From Bacillota bacterium (GTDB taxonomy: Bacteria; Bacillota; Dethiobacteria; Dethiobacterales; Dethiobacteraceae): a DNA stretch of 44,988 nucleotides. The notes below the pieces were generated by a model. The model did not search any database. It was given only the letters and a program-made list of their open reading frames with translations, and was not told the origin of the DNA. Shown one piece after another: positions 8,571-17,349 of the stretch. Where the stretch lies: the NCBI GenBank assembly GCA_012521405.1, contig JAAYMK010000076.1, positions 1 to 44,988 of the forward strand, given 5' to 3'. Within the stretch, counting starts at the first letter, position 1, and each line of letters begins with the position of its first letter. The position numbers and the translations under genes were made by a program.

Positions 8571-10292
8571 TTAATTGTTCTCACCGGAAGGAGCATCATC
8601 CTCACCGGGACTGCCAGGCAATAGACGGTCATTGGCTTGAATCCGCTGACTGGGTAAAAGATCGGCGGTACTGCCGGTTATGACCAGGTCTCCCTCCTCA
8701 AGTCCTTCCTTTACTTCAGCATACCTGTCATTCATCAGACCAATTTTAATGGTAGCCAACCTGACGCTGCCGTCTTCCTCCAGTACTTCTACTTTTGACT
8801 GGCCGTCTTCTTCAAAAACTGCCTCCAGTGGTACCAGCAGCACATCTTTTGCACTGCCGGCGTTGATGTAACCAGTTGCTTGCATACCCGGACGCAACTC
8901 ACCGCTACCGGTAACTTTTATTTCCACATAAAAGCGCGTTACACCGTCCCGATCTCTTCCCATGGTGGAAACATGAACTACTTCTCCGGCAAAAGTTTGC
9001 CCCGGTACTGCATCTACGGAAACATCAACCTGCGATCCTTGCTGCACCAATAAAATATCTATGTCATCAATTTCCGTAACCAGCCTCATATCGGTGGCGG
9101 TATAAATATGGCCTAACCATTCGCCGGCTTGAACCGTTCTGCCGGGTTGAGCATCAATATAGGCCACAATTCCGTCCATGGGCGAGATAATATCTGTTTG
9201 GGCTAATTTGCTATAATGCTGCTGTATCTCTTGTTCCAACCCACGAATTTTTCTTAATTTTTCCTGAATGGTTGCCTGGGCATCGTCACCGGCCAAGGCA
9301 ATAAGGGGATCGCCTTTTTTCACCTCTTGCATGTTGCGCACATAAATCCTTGTAATAATTGCATCAGCGCGACTAAGCACTCTTTCTTCTTCAGCGTACC
9401 CGTCCACTGCGGCATAGTAACGCAGCCATCTGGTATTATACTCATTTAAAGGCTGACCTTGTTCTTTGGCTACACCGATCCTGGCGATCATACCAGGCTG
9501 CACCAATCCCGGGTTTTCTCCTTCCAATGTGACCCAGTGGACGAACACATATTGATCATCACTGGCGGCGCTGCCTACCGAATCGTACAGGTCTGCAGCC
9601 CTTTCTGTAATCACATTTGGATTTATATCAATGATTTTGGCAGATACTGTACCGGAAAATTGGGTAAAACTAAGCAGTGCTTCATCGCCTACCTTCATGC
9701 CTTGCAATTCACCGGGCAAGACTCTGGCTGTAAGAATAAATTTGTCATCATTAACGATTCTGGCGACAATTTCGCCCTGCTTTAAACTCTGCCCTTCCCG
9801 TACAGTTAAGTCAGTAACTCTTCCGTCAATGGGAGCCTGTAGGGTAATGCCGCGGGAAGGATCAATTAGCTCTAGCTCCTCCATCGCAACATTGAGCAAG
9901 TCGGCTAAAAGTTTGCGCTCCGTTTCCAGTTCTGCCTGCAAACTTTGGAGTTTTGTTTCCAAATCAGGGGCATCCAATTTTACTAAGAGCTGCCCTTGTT
10001 GTACTACATCTCCCTCTTTGACTAAGACTTCACTAATAACATATGTAATACCTCCACCGGACATCCCGCCGTACATGGAACCGGGTACCTGAATGCCTCC
10101 CCCGGATGACGGACTCAAAGTGCCGACTACTTCCACACCAACAGATATATCTCCCCTGGTAACCGGTTTAGTCGCATAAATTGGACCGGTGGCATCCTCT
10201 TCCGGCGGGGGAATCAACTGTTGATAGGCATAATAGCCTCCGCCTAAAACAATTAAAACAATAATTAAAATCGTTAAAAGTCGCTGAAGCAA
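8571..10292 (-). CDS. Membrane-fusion (HlyD/MacA-type) protein, internally duplicated
   Basis: This is the adaptor subunit of the ABC exporter. Residues 5-27 form an uncleaved signal anchor, then come beta-barrel and biotinyl-lipoyl segments. At 573 residues it is much longer than usual MacA-like proteins (about 350-420) and has two lipoyl/hairpin sets: VKEGDVVQQGQLL with APIDGRVTDLTVREGQSLKQGE in the first half, and VKKGDPLIALAGDDA with SPMDGIVAYIDAQPGRTVQAGE in the second. Each set flanks a helical hairpin, the first shorter. A single C-terminal membrane-proximal domain follows (VLEEDGSVRLATIKIGL). The start is a TTG at 10292, preceded by GGGAGGTG nine bases upstream, with no better ATG. 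It lies 21 bases after the ATPase gene. Role in bridging the permease to an external partner is inferred. Confidence 0.9.
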   Translation of the reverse strand: MLQRLLTILIIVLIVLGGGYYAYQQLIPPPEEDATGPIYATKPVTRGDISVGVEVVGTLSPSSGGGIQVPGSMYGGMSGGGITYVISEVLVKEGDVVQQGQLLVKLDAPDLETKLQSLQAELETERKLLADLLNVAMEELELIDPSRGITLQAPIDGRVTDLTVREGQSLKQGEIVARIVNDDKFILTARVLPGELQGMKVGDEALLSFTQFSGTVSAKIIDINPNVITERAADLYDSVGSAASDDQYVFVHWVTLEGENPGLVQPGMIARIGVAKEQGQPLNEYNTRWLRYYAAVDGYAEEERVLSRADAIITRIYVRNMQEVKKGDPLIALAGDDAQATIQEKLRKIRGLEQEIQQHYSKLAQTDIISPMDGIVAYIDAQPGRTVQAGEWLGHIYTATDMRLVTEIDDIDILLVQQGSQVDVSVDAVPGQTFAGEVVHVSTMGRDRDGVTRFYVEIKVTGSGELRPGMQATGYINAGSAKDVLLVPLEAVFEEDGQSKVEVLEEDGSVRLATIKIGLMNDRYAEVKEGLEEGDLVITGSTADLLPSQRIQANDRLLPGSPGEDDAPSGENN

Positions 10293-10313
10293 TTTTTTAC
10301 ACCTCCCGCAAAA

Positions 10314-11036
10314 TTATTTATTCTGTATTCCCATTTCTGCCACCAATGGCTGGGATAGTTTTTCTTCTCGCTCTATTTCGCCGTCTCGCAAATAAATAAC
10401 CCTTTGCGCATGGTGAGCAATTTCTGGCGCGTGTGTAACCTGAATAATGGTTATACCTCGCTCTCTGTTGAGCCGCTGAAAGATAGACATAACAATCTGC
10501 CCGGAAACAGAATCCAATGCACCGGTGGGTTCGTCAGCTAGAATCATGTCCGGCTCGCCCACCAGGGCCCGGGCTATAGCCACTCTCTGCTGCTCACCGC
10601 CTGAAAGCTCCGCCGGACGGTGCCGTCTTCTTTCAGCCAAGCCCACTGCTTCCAGTGCTGCCATGGCTCTCTTTTGCCGCTCTTTTCTGCCTACACCCCT
10701 GTAAATCAGTGGCAGTTCCACATTGCCCTGGGCATCAAGATCCGTCAGCAGGTGAAAACTTTGAAAAACAAAGCCGATGTAACGGTTGCGGATGTCAGCT
10801 AATTTACCGTCGCCAAGTTTCTCCACATGTTTTCCGTTAAAAAGATATGTACCTGTTGAAGGCTTATCTAAACAGCCGATAATATTAAGCAAAGTAGATT
10901 TACCTGAACCGGAAGGCCCCATAATGGAGATAAATTCACCCTTATCCACCGCCAGGTTAACGTTTTTCAATGCCGTTACACTCACTTGGCCTGTTTTATA
11001 AATCCGCGAGATGTTTTCCAACTCAATTAAAGGCAA
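10314..11036 (-). CDS. ABC transporter ATP-binding protein, MacB/LolD-type
   Basis: The cytoplasmic ATPase of the exporter. All ABC motifs are present in 240 residues: Walker [10 protein letters not shown] (40-48), signature [15 protein letters not shown] (about 144), Walker [13 protein letters not shown] and the switch His in [12 protein letters not shown]. The sequence class is that of LolD/MacB/YknY ATPases that work with FtsX-type permeases. It is the first gene of the operon followed by the adaptor and permease. The start is TTG at 11036, chosen because AGGAGGAGG lies just upstream and because the nearby ATG at 11040 is in another frame and stops after five codons. A promoter with a palindrome in its spacer lies about 75 bases upstream. 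Confidence 0.95.
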   Translation of the reverse strand: MPLIELENISRIYKTGQVSVTALKNVNLAVDKGEFISIMGPSGSGKSTLLNIIGCLDKPSTGTYLFNGKHVEKLGDGKLADIRNRYIGFVFQSFHLLTDLDAQGNVELPLIYRGVGRKERQKRAMAALEAVGLAERRRHRPAELSGGEQQRVAIARALVGEPDMILADEPTGALDSVSGQIVMSIFQRLNRERGITIIQVTHAPEIAHHAQRVIYLRDGEIEREEKLSQPLVAEMGIQNK

Positions 11037-11111
11037 TCATTCCTCCTCCTTTCGAATAAAATTTAATATGCAATTAAATCTTTTCAGACGTTTTAAATGT
11101 TTAAAAACCCC

Positions 11112-11142
11112 ATAATAGGTAAAGATATCTTACCCTTGTTAA
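11112..11142 (-). promoter_or_regulatory. Long-spacer promoter with palindrome, MerR-type layout
   Basis: On the minus strand TTAACA (11137-11142, five of six -35 matches) and TATTAT (11112-11117, five of six -10 matches) are 19 bases apart. The spacer holds a near-palindrome with arms GGTAA (11118-11122) and TTACC (11130-11134) around GATATC. Promoters activated by MerR-family regulators have exactly this stretched spacer with the operator inside it. No merR gene is adjacent. The placement before a drug-exporter-type operon fits, but regulation is inference. Confidence 0.45.
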
Positions 11143-11301
11143 ATACACCTACATTTTACCACAATCAGCCAGCACTTTTGTTTAAGTAATCTTAAGAAAT
11201 AGCGAAAAATTTACTTACGGCGGTTTAGTATTGTTTCTTACCCTCTTGCCGGTTTTTAAACGCTTTTTTGGCTAAAAAGATATAGGAAGAAAGCAAATCA
11301 A

Positions 11302-11358
11302 GTTGCTATCATTTTTTAGCAACAAAAAAAGAAACGAGAGGCGTACCTCCCGTTTCCT
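11302..11358 (-). terminator. Terminator of the opp operon
   Basis: On the minus strand an 11-base stem (GAAACGGGAGG/CCTCTCGTTTC, 11331-11356, one mismatch) is followed by a run of seven T (11324-11330), about 15 bases after the oppA stop. A second small hairpin (GTTGCT/AGCAAC, 11302-11323) follows directly. The rest of the 11037-11372 gap holds the export-operon promoter and no gene that I can support. Confidence 0.88.
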
Positions 11359-11372
11359 TTTAATTACCCTTA

Positions 11373-13019
11373 CTAATTGGCGATCTGGGCATACATGAAG
11401 TATTTATATCCCAGCGGTGAAGAATAAGCATTCTGTAATTTATTACTCATGAGATATAGGTCTACATAGTAGTAGATAGGCGCCAACACGGCTTCCTCAA
11501 AGAGGATATCTTCAGCCCGGTGCATTTTCTCAAAGCGTTCTACTGGATCGCTGGAGTTTTTCACTTCTGCAATCAGTTTATCATATTCAGCATTTGACCA
11601 TTGGGCGTCATTGTTACCGCTACCAGTAATCCACATATCCAAGAATGAAATGGGATCGTTGTAGTCGGCAAGCCAGCCGTTACGAGCAATCTGATAGTCG
11701 CCGTTTTTCCGTGTATTCAGGAAAGTGCTCCATTCCTGAGAGGCCAGCTTCACTTCTACGCCTAATTGCGCCCACATTTGCTGCAGGGCTTCAGCAATGA
11801 GGCGATGGCCGTCACTTTCAGGGTTGTAGAGATACTCAACGACGGGGAAACCTTCGCCGTTTTCATAACCAGCTTCTTTCATCAGTTCTTTCGCACGCGC
11901 CAGGTTCTGTTCATAGGCTTCTTTAGAAACATCGATATAATCGCCGCCTACTTCGCGGAATTCTTTCGTGGGATCAACATCGGAGATACCGATGGAAACA
12001 AAGGCGCCAGCAGGCTGCTGACCGGCCTTCCCGATATTTTCCACGATGTAGTTGCGGTCAATGGCTAAACTGAAAGCTTCGCGCACAAGTTTGTTGTCAA
12101 AGGGCGCTTTCTGGGTATTAAAGCTGACATAGTAGGTGCCCAGTTGCCCCTCAATATAAAACTCGTCACTATCTCTCCAGGAATCAATTTCCTCGGTGGG
12201 CAAATCATCGGCAAAGAGGATTTGTCCGGTTTTAAAAGCACCCAGGACGGAATTAGCGTCAGACATTAAAACAAATTTGATTTGATCGGGTCCTAAAGCC
12301 TCATAGTTCCAATAACGTTCGTTTTTCTCATAAAGCATATGGGAAGAAGGTACCCATTCAACCAGCTTATAAGGCCCGTTGCCGATATAGGTTTCCGGAG
12401 CCAATGCCCAAGCTTCCCCATGTTCTTCAATGATATCTTTTCTCACAGGGCTGAAAGTGGGGAAAGCAGTTAACTCAAGGAAGTAGGGTGTCTTGGCCAC
12501 TAAATTTACCACTAAAGTTCTTTCATCAACAGCAGTTACATCCAGTTTACCTTCGTCATAGCCTTTGATGGATTCAAACATATAAGCATAGTCTGCCCCG
12601 GTGTCCGGATCAATGGCCCGGTTCCAGGCATAAACAAAATCTTCAGCTGTAAGCGGTGTGCCGTCACTCCAAGTCAAACCTTCCCGTAAAGTAAAGGTGT
12701 AAGTGAGGCCATCTTCACTAATATCCACCTTCTCAGCTTGTCCCGGAATGGGTACGCCGTTTTTATCCAACGTATAAAGTCCTTCAAAAGCATGGATAAT
12801 TAAGGTGGCACCATCAACGGCAGAGTTTAGTGCCGGATCAATGGTATCCGGGTTTGGCCCTACGTGTACGTTTAAAACGACAGGCTCAGAATCATTTGGT
12901 GCGGTTTGACCGTTTTCATTGTCCGGCAGGTTGTTGTTTGTATTCTTCTTACCAGAGCAACCTGCCAAGGTTCCTACCAGCAAAAGCAGCGCCAGCAGGA
13001 TTGCTAGTTTCTTTCTCAT
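11373..13019 (-). CDS. oppA: Oligopeptide-binding lipoprotein
   Basis: The extracytoplasmic receptor of the Opp ABC importer. Residues 1-20 are a lipoprotein signal with lipobox LAGC, so the mature protein is anchored by its Cys; a flexible Asn/Asp-rich linker follows. The rest is a cluster C (SBP_bac_5) fold: VGPNPDTIDPALNSAVDGA, FEGLYTLDKNGVPIPG, LTYTFTLREGLTWSDGTPLTAEDFVYAWNRAIDP and YIGNGPYKLVEW are typical of OppA/MppA-like peptide receptors. 548 residues is the usual size. The ATG at 13019 has AGGAGG eight bases upstream. It is the last gene of oppBCDFA; a last-position receptor with its own strong ribosome site is common where it is needed in excess. Confidence 0.95.
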   Translation of the reverse strand: MRKKLAILLALLLLVGTLAGCSGKKNTNNNLPDNENGQTAPNDSEPVVLNVHVGPNPDTIDPALNSAVDGATLIIHAFEGLYTLDKNGVPIPGQAEKVDISEDGLTYTFTLREGLTWSDGTPLTAEDFVYAWNRAIDPDTGADYAYMFESIKGYDEGKLDVTAVDERTLVVNLVAKTPYFLELTAFPTFSPVRKDIIEEHGEAWALAPETYIGNGPYKLVEWVPSSHMLYEKNERYWNYEALGPDQIKFVLMSDANSVLGAFKTGQILFADDLPTEEIDSWRDSDEFYIEGQLGTYYVSFNTQKAPFDNKLVREAFSLAIDRNYIVENIGKAGQQPAGAFVSIGISDVDPTKEFREVGGDYIDVSKEAYEQNLARAKELMKEAGYENGEGFPVVEYLYNPESDGHRLIAEALQQMWAQLGVEVKLASQEWSTFLNTRKNGDYQIARNGWLADYNDPISFLDMWITGSGNNDAQWSNAEYDKLIAEVKNSSDPVERFEKMHRAEDILFEEAVLAPIYYYVDLYLMSNKLQNAYSSPLGYKYFMYAQIAN

Positions 13020-13097
13020 CTTTCTCTCCTCCTAAATTTTAAATTTAGCTTATATATTCAGGCATGCAGACATGCCTAAATATCTTTGTGATTTTCT

Positions 13098-14060
13098 TTA
13101 ACAACAATGATGGCAAGCAACGAAATGGCCTGTTGAGACTTCGCGGAATTCAGGTTCTTGCTCTGCACAAATCTTGGTTGCATATTTACAGCGCGTCCGA
13201 AAACGGCATCCCGAGGGAGGATTTAAGGGACTGGGAACATCCCCCTCCAGCACAATGCGTTTTCTGCTACGACTGACTTTGGGATCGGCAATTGGTATGG
13301 CGGAAATTAAAGATTTTGTATAGGGATGCAAGCTGTGGAACGTCAACTCATAACTGTCTGCCAGCTCCACCAATTTCCCTAAATACATCACACCAATGCG
13401 GTTGGAAATATGCTTGACCACAGAAAGATCGTGGGCAATAAAAAGATAGGTGAGACCCAAATCAGCCTGCAACTCCTCAAACATATTAATAATTTGTGCC
13501 TGAATAGAAACATCCAAAGCAGAAACAGGCTCATCACAAACAATAAAATCAGGATCCACGGCTAAAGCTCTGGCGATACCGATACGCTGCCGCTGACCGC
13601 CGGAAAATTCATGGGGGAAGCGGTTAGCATGTTCAGAGTTGAGCCCGACTTTTTCCAAAAGGTAATAGATTTTTTCTTTTCGTTCCTGCTCGGTGGCGGC
13701 CAGTTTATGAATATCGATGGCTTCGCCGACAATATCGCCCACTGTCATACGCGGATTTAATGAGGCATACGGATCCTGAAAAACAATTTGCATTTTCCTG
13801 CGGTAGGGGAGCATATTAACATGAGTTATATCGTTGCCGTTGAAATAAATTTTCCCTGCTGTTGGTTCATAAAGGCGTATAATTGTCTTACCTGTAGTAG
13901 TTTTGCCACAACCTGATTCCCCTACAAGGCCCAATGTTTCTCCTTTACGAATATAGAAAGAAACATCATCAACTGCTTTAATATAACGTTTTTCAAATAA
14001 TCTACCACCCGGTGCAGGGAAGTATTGTTTTAAATTTTTAACTTCGATTAACTTACTCAT
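13098..14060 (-). CDS. oppF: Oligopeptide transport ATP-binding protein OppF
   Basis: One of the two ATPases that power peptide import. Walker A GESGCGKTT, signature FSGGQRQRIGIARAL, Walker B FIVCDEPVSALD and switch-His IAHDLSVVKHIS are all present in 320 residues. The C-terminal oligo/dipeptide extension has the Cys pattern CRFRTRC-x5-C-x-EQEPEF found in this subfamily, where such cysteines can bind a 4Fe-4S cluster. Its ATG overlaps the oppD stop (ATGA-type, 14057-14060), giving translational coupling. The N-terminal LKQYFPAPGG segment is characteristic of OppF rather than OppD. Confidence 0.96.
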   Translation of the reverse strand: MSKLIEVKNLKQYFPAPGGRLFEKRYIKAVDDVSFYIRKGETLGLVGESGCGKTTTGKTIIRLYEPTAGKIYFNGNDITHVNMLPYRRKMQIVFQDPYASLNPRMTVGDIVGEAIDIHKLAATEQERKEKIYYLLEKVGLNSEHANRFPHEFSGGQRQRIGIARALAVDPDFIVCDEPVSALDVSIQAQIINMFEELQADLGLTYLFIAHDLSVVKHISNRIGVMYLGKLVELADSYELTFHSLHPYTKSLISAIPIADPKVSRSRKRIVLEGDVPSPLNPPSGCRFRTRCKYATKICAEQEPEFREVSTGHFVACHHCC

Positions 14061-15064
14061 GATCCTACCTCATTCTTTAAAGTTTCAAAAGCTTCCTTTT
14101 GCAACAGCCAACAAGCGCTGTAATGCTCATCTGTAATATGGGTATAAGGCGGCATTTCCCGCAGGCAGATTTTCATACAGCTTTTACACCGTGGGGCAAA
14201 AGGACAGCCTTTTGGCGGCATCAGCAAGTCCACAGGGGTGCCCTCGATGGGGACTAATTTTTCGTGTTTTTCCGCAGTTAGTTTAGGAATACTTAAAAGC
14301 AACCCCTTCGTATACTCATGCTTTGGATTATAAAAGATATCATCGGTGCTACCATATTCCACAATTTTACCGGCATACATGACAGCAATTTTGTCACACA
14401 TGTTGGCAACAACACCAAGGTCATGGGTGATCAGGATAATAGACATGCCGATTTTTTCTTTCAATTCCATCATTAACTCCAGAATTTGTGCTTGAATGGT
14501 CACGTCTAAAGCTGTAGTAGGTTCATCGGCAATTAAAAGTTTTGGCTCACAGGCCAAAGCCATGGCGATCATGACCCGCTGGCGCATGCCGCCGGATAGT
14601 TCATGTGGATATTGCCGCAAACGTTTCTGGGGTTCATTAATGCCAACCAACTGTAATAATTCCAGTGCGCGTTCACGGGCTTCCTTTCTACTTTTTTTCC
14701 TATGCAGTAAAATAACTTCTTCTATCTGGTTACCAATAGTATAGACAGGGTTAAGGGAAGTCATGGGATCCTGAAAAATAATGCTAATCTCATTACCACG
14801 AATGGCCCTTAACTCTTTTTCGGTCATTTGATCAATACGATGCCCGTTAAAATAAATACTTCCACCAATAATGCGCCCGGGATACGGAACAAGCCCCATC
14901 AGTGAATAAGCAGTCACAGATTTTCCACTGCCTGATTCACCCACTATGCCAAGCACATCTCCTTCTTTCATGCGCAACGAGACATCATTTAAAGCTTTTA
15001 CTTCCCCTGCGGGCGTAAAAAAGGAAAGTCTTAAATTTTTGATCTCCACAAGATATTCACTCAT
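14057..15064 (-). CDS. oppD: Oligopeptide transport ATP-binding protein OppD
   Basis: The partner ATPase of OppF. Walker A GESGSGKSV, signature LSGGMRQRVMIAMAL, Walker B LLIADEPTTALD and switch-His ITHDLGVVANMC are clear; the C-terminal extension carries CPFAPRCKSCMKIC, the cysteine-rich element of the subfamily. Two in-frame ATGs exist; I prefer 15064 because AGGAG then sits seven bases upstream, while for the ATG at 15070 it is only one base away. It follows oppC with almost no gap and overlaps oppF by four bases. Confidence 0.96.
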   Translation of the reverse strand: MSEYLVEIKNLRLSFFTPAGEVKALNDVSLRMKEGDVLGIVGESGSGKSVTAYSLMGLVPYPGRIIGGSIYFNGHRIDQMTEKELRAIRGNEISIIFQDPMTSLNPVYTIGNQIEEVILLHRKKSRKEARERALELLQLVGINEPQKRLRQYPHELSGGMRQRVMIAMALACEPKLLIADEPTTALDVTIQAQILELMMELKEKIGMSIILITHDLGVVANMCDKIAVMYAGKIVEYGSTDDIFYNPKHEYTKGLLLSIPKLTAEKHEKLVPIEGTPVDLLMPPKGCPFAPRCKSCMKICLREMPPYTHITDEHYSACWLLQKEAFETLKNEVGS

Positions 15065-15074
15065 AAGCATTCTC

Positions 15075-16157
15075 CTAATCCTTTAGTTTGGGATCAAAAG
15101 CATCCCGCAGGCCATCACCCAACAGGTTAAAGGCTAAAATAATAATACTGATGGTAATGGCAGGTGCAAAAAGACGGTACGGGTAGGTATAAAGTCCGTC
15201 CAGAGCTGCTGAAGCCAATGATCCTAACGACGGCATCGGTGCACTTACGCCCAAGCCCAAAAAGCTAAGGAAGGTTTCAGTAAAGATGGAGGATGGAATT
15301 TGCAAAGTTGTGGTAACAATTAAAGTACCGATACAGTTTGTCAATAAATGTTTACGAATAATACGGCTGTGGCTGGCTCCCAGTGCCTTGGCGGCAGCTA
15401 CATATTCCAGCTCTTTTAAGGTAAGCACTTGGCTGCGCACAATTCTGGCCATACTTACCCAATAGAGCAGCGAAAAGACAATAAAAATACTAATTAGACC
15501 CACCCCAACTTTATTTATCCAAGCAAAGGTCGGCATTTCAGCCAAACGCTCCAAGGGGTATTTTAAAGTCACCGAGAGCAAAATAATTAGTAAAATATCC
15601 GGAACTGTGTAGATGATATCCACAATACGCATCATAATAGTATCAACCCACCCGCCAAAATAGGCGGCAATGGCACCATAGATGGAGCCAATAATGAGAA
15701 TAATGGCTGAAGCCACAATGCCGACAAGCAGGGAAATACGGCTACCCATCATGACACGGGCCATAATATCGCGCCCCAAAGTATCTGTACCGAAAATATG
15801 GGGAAAGACTTTTCCGCCCTCAGCCATAATGGCTTTTTCCGTTTCTGAATACTCAAAGGGTGCCAAAGATTCACTGCCGCGGATTTGCTCATAGTAATTG
15901 TAAGGATAAAAGTATGGTAAAACAAAGGCAAAAAACATCATGAACAAAACAACAATCAGACTAATCATGCCCATTTTATTTTTGCGGAAACGGCGAATGC
16001 CGTCCTGCCAAAAGTTGACGCTTTCCCGTATAGTCACCAAATCCTGCTTTTCTTCTTCACTGGCAGGCATAAAGTCATCCGCCTTTAAGTGGAAACTTAA
16101 TTTCCACTGTGGCTTTTCAGTATTTTCAGTTTCCTGCAGAAGACTTTTTTGCTTCAT
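15075..16157 (-). CDS. oppC: Oligopeptide transport permease OppC
   Basis: Membrane permease, 360 residues. A 65-residue cytoplasmic N-terminus (with the OppC_N-type FWQDGIRRFRKNKMGMISLIVV entry into helix 1) precedes a periplasm-side loop and five further helices of the BPD_transp_1 domain. The coupling-helix motif EYVAAAKALGASHSRIIRKHLL that docks on the ATPases is clear, as is the loop HIFGTDTLGRDIMARVMMGSR. It lies 11 bases after oppB and 10 before oppD. The start at 16157 has a GGCGGTG-like ribosome site. Confidence 0.95.
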   Translation of the reverse strand: MKQKSLLQETENTEKPQWKLSFHLKADDFMPASEEEKQDLVTIRESVNFWQDGIRRFRKNKMGMISLIVVLFMMFFAFVLPYFYPYNYYEQIRGSESLAPFEYSETEKAIMAEGGKVFPHIFGTDTLGRDIMARVMMGSRISLLVGIVASAIILIIGSIYGAIAAYFGGWVDTIMMRIVDIIYTVPDILLIILLSVTLKYPLERLAEMPTFAWINKVGVGLISIFIVFSLLYWVSMARIVRSQVLTLKELEYVAAAKALGASHSRIIRKHLLTNCIGTLIVTTTLQIPSSIFTETFLSFLGLGVSAPMPSLGSLASAALDGLYTYPYRLFAPAITISIIILAFNLLGDGLRDAFDPKLKD

Positions 16158-16168
16158 ACTTGCACCGC

Positions 16169-17086
16169 CTATCTGAGATTAATTCGGGGGTCAATCACTT
16201 TATAAACTATATCCACAAGTAAATTCATCGTCACAATTAAAAAAGCCAGAAAAATTGTTGTCCCCATAATTAACGGGTAATCCCGCCCGGTGATGGAAGA
16301 GATAAAAGAATCACCCAAGCCGGGAATGGTAAAAATCGTCTCCACAATAAAACTGCCGGTCAAAGCATATGCCAATAACGGCCCCAAGTAGGTAACAACA
16401 GGCAGGATCGCATTGCGGAGCGCATGTTTAAATAATGCTTTCATCTGGGACAACCCTTTTGCTCTGGCAGTACGCATATAATCCTGGCCCAGGACATCCA
16501 GCATACAGGAGCGCATGAGCCGGGAAATATAAGACATGGGGTAAAAAGCCAGTGCAAAGACAGGCATAATGTAACTACTAGTTGTATTTAAACCGAAAGT
16601 AGGCAAAATCTCCAGCTTCACGCCAAAAAAGTACAAAAGCAGGGTGGAAACAACAAAGCTGGGAATGGCTATGCCGCATGTGGATAAAAAGACAATAAGA
16701 TTGTCCAGCCATTTACCCCTATTCAGTGCCGCGATGGAACCAAAAAACACGCCAAAAACTACAGCTACCACAATGGCCATGCCGCCAACTTTAGCGGAGA
16801 CAGGAAGTCTGGTAAAAATAATATCGTTAACCTCACGTCCCCGTTGTTTTAAAGAAGTACCCAAATCGCCTTGCAGTAAACGCAGCATATAATTTTTATA
16901 CTGTATATGCAAAGGCTGGTCCAATCCGTATTTTGCTTCTAAAGCTGCCAAAGTGGCCGGTGAAGGAGCTTTTTCCGCCAAAAACGGACCGCCAGGCACC
17001 AGAAACATGAGAAAAAATGTCAGTGTGGCAACAATCCAAATTGTAATGACGGCTAAGACCGCCCTTTTTACGAAATACTTAAGCAT
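16169..17086 (-). CDS. oppB: Oligopeptide transport permease OppB
   Basis: First gene of the opp operon, the other permease half. The N-terminus (MLKYFVKRAVLAVITIWIVA, then FFLMFLVPGGPF) and the coupling motif DYMRTARAKGLSQMKALFKHALRNAILPVVTYLG are diagnostic. 305 residues with six helices is standard. The ATG at 17086 is preceded by AGGGGG. The 263-base upstream region holds two small hairpins described separately; no clear -35 was found. Confidence 0.96.
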   Translation of the reverse strand: MLKYFVKRAVLAVITIWIVATLTFFLMFLVPGGPFLAEKAPSPATLAALEAKYGLDQPLHIQYKNYMLRLLQGDLGTSLKQRGREVNDIIFTRLPVSAKVGGMAIVVAVVFGVFFGSIAALNRGKWLDNLIVFLSTCGIAIPSFVVSTLLLYFFGVKLEILPTFGLNTTSSYIMPVFALAFYPMSYISRLMRSCMLDVLGQDYMRTARAKGLSQMKALFKHALRNAILPVVTYLGPLLAYALTGSFIVETIFTIPGLGDSFISSITGRDYPLIMGTTIFLAFLIVTMNLLVDIVYKVIDPRINLR

Positions 17087-17142
17087 AAATTATCCCCCTA
17101 ACATGTGGCTTGTACCAAACTTCACAAGCAAATAAGGTCCGC

Positions 17143-17194
17143 TTACGCATGAAAGCGTAAACCTACACACAAGAAAAGCTTGCTCTCTGCAAGC
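17143..17194 (-). promoter_or_regulatory. Two-hairpin leader upstream of oppB
   Basis: On the minus strand the first hairpin met is GCTTGC-agaga-GCAAGC (17178-17194) followed by TTTTCTT, which looks like a weak intrinsic terminator; the second is TTACGC-tttcat-GCGTAA (17143-17160). They lie 57-108 bases ahead of oppB. A TATAAT box (17255-17260) upstream has no recognisable -35. An attenuator is possible but unproven. Confidence 0.35.
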
Positions 17195-17349
17195 ATTTAA
17201 GACAACATATAAAAATGCGGCAGGCTAAAATCATTTTTTATTTTATCACATTTTATTATAATTCGCACCATAAAAAAATTTCCCTGCTACAAATGTATGG
17301 AAATATTTACATTGGGCGACGGTGTTTTTCAACAAAACTGCTTTTTGCT

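Noticed and set aside
13061-13077. Small palindrome between oppF and oppA as a terminator
   Set aside because: Only six base pairs and no U-tract; at most a minor processing or attenuation element.
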